Positions 55,905 to 64,000 of a DNA stretch of 64,000 nt are shown here, one piece after another (within the stretch, counting starts at the first letter, position 1; the number at the start of each line of letters is the position of its first letter). A program made the position numbers and the translations under genes. The notes under the pieces were generated by a model. It worked only from the letters and a program-made list of their open reading frames with translations. It was not told the DNA's origin and did not search any database. This DNA is from Tremella fuciformis (Eukaryota; Basidiomycota; Tremellomycetes; Tremellales; Tremellaceae): contig CP136492.1 in the NCBI GenBank assembly GCA_032768795.1, forward strand, positions 868,001 through 932,000, in the 5' to 3' direction.

Positions 55905-58900
55905 TCAGGCGAATCGAGATACGATGCTCGTGCCGTAGCCCAAGCTCTCCACTTCGAGCATGGCACTTCGCAAATCGCGATGAAAGTGAGATTCTCCGAT
56001 CTGCCATGTCAGCACTGCCCATCGTCATGGCTGTGCAGAGTTACCAATTCTGAGATCCCGGCAATGTGGAAGATTTTGGCTTGAGCGAGTCGAAGATGCG
56101 CGAAATGAACGCCGACCCCTCGTTCTGTGTACGCCTTGACGAGCTCATACAAGATTTGCGTGGCCCTGACCGGTCAAAGTCGCTCAGACCGCCAGGTCAT
56201 AAGGGAGTCGCATGACTCACGATGCGTCTATCTCCTCAACATCGCCCATATGCAGGATGATGGTCTTGGCGTGCTCTCGGCGTGGCGCGTCCGAGGGATG
56301 AGACTTCTCGGCACCATACAGTTCCAGCTACTTGTCAACACCAGACGACATTGGGGCGGAGGAAAACGGACTCTGCGAAGGCGCTCTTTGAGCTGGCCGG
56401 TATTTGCGAAGGAAAGAGACTCTCGTATTCGGACAACCAGCTAAAGATGAGCACGCCCTCGAAGTCTTCAGCGAGATGAACACTCACTACTCCCGGCAGC
56501 TCTTCCTGCGCTGCCTCGTCTTCATCAATAGGAACCCACTCTTCCGTCCCGGGCAGACGACCGATGATCTTGATCCTAGTCTGCGTGGACTTCTGGATGA
56601 CCAAGATCAGAGAGAAAACAACGCTAGCAACCAGGCCAGTCTGAAGCGTAAGCCGGAACGGTTGATAGTGGACACCTCGCACCTCGATGGAGAAGAACAG
56701 TGTCAGGAAAAATGTTCCAGTCATTTGGAATAGATCGGTCCAAGCACCCATCTTCAAAAAGAACAGGATCTCATGAGGCGCCTCGGCCAGGACTGCGCGT
56801 CAGTATGGTATCGTTCCAGTAATGCTTCACCCACTCGCATAGACCACGAGAGTAACAATTGCCGCCAGGACGGCTTTCGGCAGGAAGTACAACCATGGCA
56901 GCAAGAAAAATATGCTCAGGATGATGACAGCACTAGTGATTATGCTTGACATCTGCGTCCTTCCACCAGTCGAGCCGTTAAGTCGCGACCCTGCCCCAAT
57001 CAGATTGATTGAATGGCCGGGGCTGAGATTGAGACTGACTGGTAATAGATCCAAACACCGGAATAGCACCAGTGGCCGCCAAGAAGCCCCCAGCTAAGTT
57101 GGCCCCTCCCAAGGCAACAAGCTCTCGATTGGGTGCAACCGGATATCCAAATTTGGCGCCATTCTCCCTTGCAGCAACGATCGAATCGACGATACCGACA
57201 ACGGCACTGACAAATGCTGTCGGGAACTGCGGTGTCAGATGGAACTGTTGAACACGTTGGTGTACGCACCGTGTAGCCGAAGTACTTCATTCTGCGCTTG
57301 TCGAGGGGCCAGCCGAAAGGCAAGCCCGAGCCGGTCTTGATATGACCCAAGATATCCACTCCTTTCTCGTCCCATCGCAATAGGCCCGTCAGGACTGAGG
57401 ATCAGCTTCGAGGCCGGATTGCAATTTGACTGACGAGTTGTTCCCACCACAACGAGAAAGATCTCCGGAATGTATTTGAGCCAGGCAGCGCCAGGGCGTT
57501 CTCGAAGCCTCTGTTTGACAACCCTTGCCAGAATGAGGACTGCCAGCGAGATAAAGCTCAAGAACGACGTCATCTTGTTCACATGGTCAAGGTGATCGAG
57601 CACGAAAAGCAGCTTTGGGACCGGGTGCGTGGGGGTGTCGTGCATATGGGCGAGAACAGAGGACATGCCGAGCATCGGTATCATTTGCTCGATGAAGATG
57701 ATCTTTGCGTCAGAGATTTAAGCCGTCACAGGGAGGAACTCACAATCCCGACAGCCGTGATGAATCCGCGCAGAAGGGCGCGAGAGAGAACAACATCAAG
57801 AAAGCCAAGGCGCAACAAGCCGAGGGCGCTGGTGATCACACCAATCTACACGTCAGGAGCGCAGGCCCGCCCAGAACATCGAGCTCACCTGGAACGTTGT
57901 GACAAGGGCGATGGCGGCAGCCTCGAGTTCGGGATTCTTGGGCATGTTATGGGGATCGCTGTATACCTGCTCTTGTATCATTTGTCCTATCAAGAGGGCG
58001 AGGGCTGCTTCAGGGCCGATTGACAATTGTCTGAGAAAGTCAGTCAGTGACAGCCAGGCGCCCGGTCACTGACCGGCAAGTTCCAAGTACGCCATATACT
58101 AGAGCGGGTACTGCGGTAGACCATAGCCCGGCGATGGGTGACAGTCGAGCCAGCCCACTTGCATATGAGATGCCCTGTTGATCAGCTGTGCCTTCTCATC
58201 TCGAAAGCGGAACACACCTGTGGAATGATGAGGCATGCGAGCTGTTCTCTCAGCCTTGCTGCCGGCAACGGTCTCATGACTCACGGAGATTCCCGCTACC
58301 AGGTCGCCAGAAAGCCTGTTGTCAGTATGGTTACCATTGCAGAACGGGACGCCCTCACAGCTGCCAGCTATAGTTGGGCAGCCAGTCTGTCATCTGAATC
58401 TGTCAGCGCTTGCTCATGTGGAGCAAAGGACGCTCACTGGAACATAGTACCGGGAACGCTGTCGGATCTTCCTGGCAACATCGAAGGTCTTCGACTGTTT
58501 TCTGGCCATGCCTGCTCATTTAGCCCACTAGATCCTGCAACAAGCGGCTAGAGCACTGACGGGACTGATCTGGTATATCCAGACTATCCCTCCCTTCGCC
58601 CAACAAGCTTGGGGCCTCATTGGGTGAAGGCCCTCGGGCCTGATCCAGCTCGGCTGTGTAGTTCCTCTTGATTCCCTCATCGTCTTCCAACAGCTTCGTT
58701 CTCTCATGTGGCTCCCCGCGCCGTCTGGAACGTTCTACCGACTGCGCTGGGCGCTCCTCCTTTACCGCGTCGGCATACGACCGACCGCCATGTCCACTTG
58801 CTCTCCTCGTGGTGATAGCTGGGTGGCCAGGATGCTCATGCACCGAGAACGACAGCGCATCGTCCTCACTGTTGCTCTTCGGACGTGAGGAGGAGCCTTC

Positions 58901-58918
58901 GGAATCGTTGCCCGCCAT
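55905..58918 (-). CDS. SulP-family anion transporter with C-terminal STAS domain
   Basis: This is a SLC26/SulP-type membrane transporter of the fungal branch that includes yeast YPR003C and YGR125W (VSB1). From ATG 58918 (MAGNDSEGSSSRPKSNSEDD) the N-terminus is long and polar. Short exons then give KIRQRSRYYVP, DWLPNYSW, SGDLVAGISV, LARLSPIAGL, QLSIGPEAALALLIGQMIQE and LGFLDVVLSRALLRGFITAV. Next come SINLIGAGSRLNGSTGGRTQ, FFLLPWLYFLPKAVLAAIVT, KMGAWTDLFQMTGTFFLTLF and the STAS linker RIKIIGRLPGTEEWVPIDED. The STAS end reads ILYELVKAYTERGVGVHFAH, ISELIGESHFHRDLRSAMLE and YGTSIVSRFA at TGA 55905-55907. At least ten introns. Despite the family's name, sulfate need not be the substrate: this branch includes vacuolar and amino-acid-related members. 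Convergent with the SANT gene. Confidence 0.88.
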
Positions 58919-59135
58919 GATGGTCCCCGGGACTGGCGCTGGCAAGCAGAACGCCGTGATATTGGAGAAAGATGAAAGTCCAAACGCGTCGTAACTTGGT
59001 GAGTCTCTCTTACGGTTTGGGTTCGTCGTCCGTCGGATTTGGCCGCCCGGAATGCATGAGATGAGAGGACATAGTGCTGCCAGTGATGGAGTCCACGTAG
59101 ACGTCCACTACAGAGAATCCTTCTTCCCCTGTCAC

Positions 59136-60232
59136 TCATGTATGAAATAACTGATGCACCACCTTCTGCATCGCAATCTCAGTCTCTTTCACCACGCTCT
59201 CCTGATCGACATATTTTGCCACCTGCCCTCAGCTTGAGTATCGCCTTGTCCTCAATGCCCTCACCTGTTGGCCGACTTTGTTCTTGCATCTAGCCATCTC
59301 TTCGCGGATGGCGTTGACATCCTGTTGGTGCTTTGCGACTGATGATTAGCCGCGCCTTTCAGGCGATGTCCTGACTGACTCATGGCGCTCCACTGGGCCT
59401 CAAACTCATTGAGCAGCGTCTGCTGAGCATCCTGCTGAGCTTGGATCCTCACTTGCTCGCGGTCGAAATCGACCTGCAGAGCCTGAGTAGTTGTGGTGAT
59501 GCGTGTGTGAGCGTCATACCATGATAGACCCTATGGCGGCGTGAGTCTTCTCCCATTGAGCCCAAAGAAGCGGTCCGGCCGCTCGCTCGAGGTCGAGCCA
59601 AGCTTCTAGTTGACACCTGGCCTCAGTCTCACGTGAAGCGTGCAGTATCTTACAGATAGTCGGCATTGTCATAGCCTTGTAGAGCGTCATCGAGCCAGCG
59701 AAGCTGAGCTTCCCAAGTGGAAGCGATCCGACCTAATGGTTCAGAGAGAAGCTCTTCCATGGGTTCTGATCTCAGCGGCTATCTTGGGGATAGGCGGCAT
59801 GTACTTTTGAGCGACTTCGCCAGCTTTGACCTGCGCATCAGCCCATCATCCGCACCCTGAGCAACGGATCGCTTGGACTCACGCTTCCTTGTACGGTTTC
59901 ATCCCGTTTGAGCCTTCGCATCTTGCCTTCTTATGGCTCTCTCGGAGGCGAGACCCTGCTTCATGCTTCTTCTTGGGATCTTTCGGCTTGACTCGTACAG
60001 TTCCGCGACGGGGGCTGCGTTTCTCATCGAGTCCAGACATCTCGCGGTCGCTGCCACACTCCCATTGTTCAGAGGCACTTGAGTTCGCAGGTATGTTGCC
60101 CTTCGCAATATCAGGCGATTGCCGCTTGCGTAAAGAAGTATTGTTCGGGCAAGTGCTTCCGGCACTCACGTCGCTTGAGGAGAGAAGCGAAGGCGAGCGA
60201 GGCTTGCGGTTTCTGCTCCGATACTTGGTCAT
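59136..60232 (-). CDS. Unknown basic protein with C-terminal coiled coil
   Basis: Not recognised. About six exons from ATG 60232 (MTKYRSRNRKPRSPSLLSSS). The first exon is basic and Ser-rich, with RVKPKDPKKKHEAG and a probable nuclear localisation signal. Later short exons give KAGEVAQKYMPPIPKIAAEI, GRIASTWEAQLRWLDDALQG, EAWLDLERAAGPLLWAQWEK and a coiled coil VDFDREQVRIQAQQDAQQTL, ending QESVVKETEIAMQKVVHQLF at TGA 59136-59138. The pattern (disordered basic N-terminus, helical C-terminal half) is common among small kinetochore or chromatin subunits, but I see no diagnostic motif. Exon borders are approximate. Divergent from the G-gamma gene. Confidence 0.6.
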
Positions 60233-60716
60233 TGCGATTGCGAGTGAGTGCTTTACGAGGACAGAGAGGAGTAGATGGAGAACAAGGGCGGGCCTGGTCA
60301 AGATTATCGGTTCCAAGAGTCTGATGTCTTCACGGACGGAGCGCGTCGTGTGAGGGGTGAACGCAGCTTGAGGGTTGCACGATACAATCACTGTAGATAT
60401 CTTTCTTGAACTGCAATGCGACGATATCGAGATGCGGATGAGAACTACGGCCACATGGAAAGAGTGGGTCCGAGCGAGGAGCCAAAGGCAGGGTCGAGGT
60501 GGTCCAAGCGCCCTCGCTATGGCCTCGTCCGCTGGTGTCTCCACTATCTTGTTACTCTCTCGTTGACTCGTTGACTCTATCTTATATTGCTGTCCAACCG
60601 TGATTCGAGTCTGCCGTCACAGAGGTCAGTCTCGCGGTCAGTGTCCGAGGGGGCTCATGCGACGGGAGCATGTCGACGCTAACCTCTAGGTCGGCTTTCT
60701 AGCTCCATCAACAAGG
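60233..60716. other. Divergent intergenic, no gene seen
   Basis: About 480 bp between the coiled-coil protein (minus) and the G-gamma gene (plus). The minus-strand frame is open through part of it but starts at GTG; treated as promoter and 5' UTR. Confidence 0.5.
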
Positions 60717-61260
60717 ATGTCTTCTCGAGCAAACAAAGCCACCATGCACGAGCTCAAGCTGAGAAGGCTGATGGAGCACAACCAGCGCTTGAGGGAGGAG
60801 CTCGCCAGGCCCAGGGTGATGGTCAGCGTCGCTGCCATGAAGTGCGTATCCTTCTCGTCCCCTCGCTATCCGAGCATCAGCAAGATTCTAGCGTCCACGA
60901 CAGCAAAACGCAGCGCTTGGGCCGAGGCTGTGATTCCGCCGCTATTCAGGCGGTGTTGGAGGCTATGAGTGTCCAGGCGGACGAATGTGGTGGGGCGAGG
61001 AGAGGATTGTTGACACCAGCTTAATCAACTACTGTCGGTCGACGAAGGACCCTCTGGTGAGTGCCGAACCGCTTCGTATCCCATGGGCGCAGTCGGAGTG
61101 CTGTCTCGAAGCGGGACGCTGATAGCAGATCCCGTCTCTTTGGGGTCCGCTCGGCAAGGGAGAAGACCCGTACGCGCCAATCGAGCAGGCTGGGTGCTGT
61201 TCCCGTCAGTTCCTGAGAAGCATTGTTGATCGGGCGGTCCGCTTACTGGCAGTCATGTAG
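60717..61260 (+). CDS. Heterotrimeric G-protein gamma subunit
   Basis: This is the membrane-anchored partner of G-beta in pheromone or nutrient signalling. Exon 1 (60717-60841) encodes MSSRANKATMHELKLRRLME and HNQRLREELARPRVMVSVAA; the ELKLRRL-x-EHN-x-RLRE-x-L-x-RPR block is diagnostic of fungal G-gamma. Exon 2 (61020-61056) gives LINYCRSTKDPL. Exon 3 (61129-61204) gives IPSLWGPLGKGEDPYAPIEQ and AGCCS. The last coding exon is only 8 nt (61253-61260), completing LM and the stop. The protein is 81 aa and ends in a CAAX box C-S-L-M preceded by another Cys, predicting farnesylation and palmitoylation. The first intron (60842-61019, 178 nt) is much longer than the usual 45-50 nt here. Confidence 0.9.
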
Positions 61261-61629
61261 AGACCACTACTTCCCGCCCGTATCCCCCTCAGCGGTCATA
61301 TGGCAGCACCTCGTTGACCTCGCAAATGACACTGTCCCGTCTGAACCCCCCGGCTGCGCTCCTCCCTTGTCGCCCTTTCCCTTAAACTCGATTTGCTGTT
61401 CTTGGTAGCATGATACTTCTCGGTATCTCATGCATGTCGCTGCTTGCCATGAAAACCACTTGATGAGTCGTAGCGTTACTTATACACCTTGCAGGCGTAT
61501 CAGCAGCTTCTTTGCCTAGTGTCGAGCCGGGTCAGGGACGACCGGTCGGCTTGAAAGTGGAGGTCGACCTCATCGCTTCATCGTGAGACCTGTCTGAAAA
61601 CAGTCCACTCAGCTCTTACACTTCTTGAC
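61261..61629. other. Intergenic, no gene seen
   Basis: About 370 bp between G-gamma and Elongin A, same strand. It holds the G-gamma 3' UTR and the Elongin A promoter; nothing else recognised. Confidence 0.5.
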
Positions 61630-63608
61630 ATGCCTTATAATCCGCTCTCATACCTGGAATACGAAGAGGAAGACGCAGACGCAGACTCTCACGATCTCTT
61701 CGGTTCAGACGACAACGACGATGATGAGAGACCTGGCAATGTCTCAGATCATGTCGCCTCTTCCAGCTGGGTCAATCCTGCGACACCAATACTTCCTAGC
61801 GTTTCGAGCTCGAGAAACATAGCATCTCCTATACGCGCGACAGAGAACGCTGTCGCATCTTCTTCTCGCCACCGACCTGCGCCGACGGAGCAGCCGAGTC
61901 CAGCCTGGAAACCACCGGCAGTACAGCTTTCTGGTCGTGCAGCCCATCTTGACCGCTCAAAGGAATTACAGCGTCGAATAGCAGAGCGCGTCATGAGCAT
62001 ACCAGATCGGGGACCGGCTTCCCTTCTGCGCATATGTCAATCGGTAGTCGAGGCCAACGTCACTCGGATATGGGACGTCGGAGACGTCGGCTATGGGCTC
62101 TTGGAAGACCTGCTGAAAGGGATGCCCCTCGAGCAGCTGGCCGAGGTCGAGGCGAATTCACCAGTGAGTCTCGCTCATACAACGGCGGTCTGGGCGCTTG
62201 ATCAATATGGATACTGCCTCACAGAAGACGCGTGCTGATGTCTAGTCCCTCAAGAAACAGACTGACTGGCTATGGGAGTCATTTCTGATCCGGGATTACG
62301 CCGCTGCTTGGGAGAAAGCTCGATACAAAGCCGGCGAGCTCAGAACTTCAGGATGGCGACGAAAATATGCTGTCAGTATGCAATAATATCTCCCAACCAT
62401 CTGCTGAGCAACAGGAAGCCATGGAGGAAGCCGAAGAACGCAAGGCAAATGCTGGCAAGAAGCTCGCTGAGCGATACCAACAGATTGAGTCGGAACGTCT
62501 GGCAAAGAGGGTGGTCATGGTCGACAAGGTAGTTCTGCCCAGAGGGGCGAAGCAGCCGAAGGGTATACCATGGAGAGGCCTAGGACCAAAACCTGGCACT
62601 ACCGGTGAGTCTGACGAGTCCTTGACATGTCGAACTGAACGTGCAGGTTCTGGAGGAGGGAAAGCAGCCGGCCTCATTGCGAAAGCAAAAGCCGATGTGC
62701 AGCGAACTCGACTTGGAATGATCCACGCGTCCGGTAGGGGTGTTCCCCCTTCTCAGTCCCTCTACAAACCGAAAGTCACCACAACTCCCCATCCTAGCCA
62801 AACCCGGATGAGTGTCAGTCTCTCGGGGCAACCCAGGAGCGTCGATGGTCCACGGATTCCTCCCCCGAAGCCTTCCAATGCTCGCAGGAATCAAATAACG
62901 ATCGGCCCAGAGGGCAACAGAGACTCTCTCTCGCCCGCCATGCTAGCAAGCACCTCACCGAGCTCGTATGATGGAAACGAGAAGTGGAGTATCCCTTTGG
63001 CGGGACATCGCACGAAATCTGCAGCAAATCCTATACCTGGCTCTTACCGCACCTTGAACCACATAAACAAGGAGTCCGTGACCAATTCGTCTATCGCGCC
63101 AATGATTCCCGCACGTTTCAAGCTGGAAGAGAGAAAGGCCGAGCTTAGGATTCTGCCAAAGACCGTCGTCCCGGAATTCGTCGCTCCCAAGGAAAAGCGA
63201 CAATCCATAGACTTCTTCGATCAGCCGTCACAGAGCCCTCATCGTCCCTCAGTCAGTGTCGAAAGGCTGCCTCGTGAGCCGAAAAATGGGACGACGGGCA
63301 AACGTAGACGCGCCTCTAGTCCCTGCGACCGTCCGCAGGAAATCACTGCCGTGTCGCCCATGGCGCTCGTGAACATGCGTTCCTCGCCCAAGACTCGGAC
63401 GGCAAACGACGTCATCGACCTGACAGAGACGGCTACCACGGCCCATGAGGTCACCACCCCGCCCGTCAACGCCCCGCGACACGCGATGTCTCGGTCAACA
63501 GCAACATCTAACGTGCTGTCTGCGCGTGAGGAGACAGCCAAAATCGAAAGCGTGTTGTTCCGGAAGAAGGCGCGGGGAAAATCCCGTCCTGCAACTCCTG
63601 CGGTCTGA
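61630..63608 (+). CDS. ELA1: Elongin-A (RNA polymerase II elongation / ubiquitin-ligase adaptor)
   Basis: Elongin A pairs with Elongin C to help RNA polymerase II through pauses and to ubiquitinate stalled Rpb1. From ATG 61630 (MPYNPLSYLEYEEEDADADS) an acidic, disordered N-terminus leads to the conserved domain. This has RGPASLLRICQSVVEANVTR (containing the BC-box-like L-x-x-x-C that binds Elongin C), DVGYGLLEDLLKGMPLEQLA and EVEANSP. An intron is followed by KKQTDWLWESFLIRDYAAAW and RTSGWRRKY. The exons from about 62400 to 63608 encode a coiled coil (AEERKANAGKKLAERYQQIE), AGLIAKAKADVQRTRLGMIH and a disordered tail ending GKSRPATPAV. At least four introns. The domain at the front with a long tail is the usual fungal layout. 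Confidence 0.88.
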
Positions 63609-64000
63609 CCGACCATGCCATGCAATGTCTGATCAGGCAGGCCATGAATCTTCCAATCGCGCTTCATACGAGCTGATCCGGTCCGTACCAGACTTTCTGA
63701 GGGTGCAATGACAATGACTCGTTACATCAAATGGGTCCCCTCGCACGGTCGCTGGGCTTGAGTCCCATCGCTCTGCAACTGCGACCACTTGCGGCTCGCC
63801 TGCCGAGCAGACATAGCATCCTGATAAATCCAGCTCTCCGTTTCTCACCGAAGCGTTATGCGCTGTCCGTGAGATCTTATCGATTTTCAGGCAAGCGGAG
63901 CGTGCACGCGAAATCTCCATAAGATAGGTGTGACTTCATCAAGGGGTACAAGTCCCTCATTTACATCCCAGTTGGGAACGCTCGCCTGATTCTAACATGC
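63609..64000 (+). other. Right-edge region; possible first exon of a mitochondrial precursor
   Basis: An ATG at 63731 opens 63 codons (MGPLARSLGLSPIALQLRPL, RSYRFSGKRSVHAKSP) rich in Arg, Leu and Ser with almost no acidic residues, as in a mitochondrial presequence. A GTGTGA or nearby donor after 63920 could continue a gene beyond the window. No homologous domain is visible, so this is only a candidate. Confidence 0.35.

Noticed and set aside
59879..60544. Extension of the coiled-coil protein upstream of ATG 60232
   Set aside because: The open frame extends to 60544 but begins with GTG and crosses the probable promoter; the first good ATG is 60232.

Overview
The window is nuclear DNA from a basidiomycetous yeast, most likely Tremellomycetes (Cryptococcus/Tremella/Trichosporon side). 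The reasons are: protein-coding genes broken by many GT-AG introns of about 32-55 nt with CTNAC-like branch points; a sphingolipid C9-methyltransferase; a CPL1-domain secreted protein; mitochondrial complex I (24 kDa subunit), which Saccharomyces lacks; a CAAX-ended G-protein gamma; and Elongin A, Eco1, Gid8 and Vps54 with fungal-type architecture. The class-level assignment is inference. I saw no rRNA, tRNA, CRISPR or intact transposon. Exon borders were read by eye from splice signals and conserved protein motifs, so outer gene limits are firmer than inner ones.

Layout. 0-9 kb: the C-terminal part of a vacuolar Ca2+/H+ exchanger (+), GID8 (-), a CPL1-like secreted protein (-), then a same-strand pair made of an IlvD/Edd sugar-acid dehydratase and a Gfo/Idh/MocA oxidoreductase. 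9-18 kb: a 7-TM protein (-), a DUF1772 membrane protein (-), DPH7 (+) with its stop only 6 bp from the end of DNA ligase I (-), and a Whi5-like G1/S repressor (-). 18-30.6 kb: a TGL2-like lipase (-) divergent from APC5 (+); a rhodopsin-domain/FucP-type MFS fusion (-); an unknown charged protein (+); ECO1 (+).

30.6-44.4 kb is the least ordinary part. It holds two tandem families of small unrecognised proteins, family A (three genes, +, 31.2-34.7 kb) and family B (three genes, -, 41.6-43.8 kb), on either side of the housekeeping genes VPS54 (-) and ADE4 (+). The third family A gene has a TGA exactly where its two neighbours have a conserved Trp, inside what could be a 33-nt intron. ADE4 appears to have its ATG start split by an intron.

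44.4-64 kb: the complex I 24 kDa subunit (-) divergent from an FMP25/RCC1-like mitochondrial protein (+); a secreted Ala/Thr/Gly/Asn low-complexity protein (+); sphingolipid C9-methyltransferase (-) divergent from a large SANT/Myb-like protein with repeated PSTQ motifs (+); a SulP/STAS anion transporter (-); a coiled-coil protein (-) divergent from the G-protein gamma subunit (+); Elongin A (+); and possibly the first exon of a mitochondrial precursor at the right edge.

Most genes are unrelated housekeeping loci, as expected for a compact fungal genome. The exceptions where neighbourhood suggests joint function are the dehydratase/oxidoreductase pair (sugar-acid catabolism), the divergent respiratory pair, and the two tandem families.
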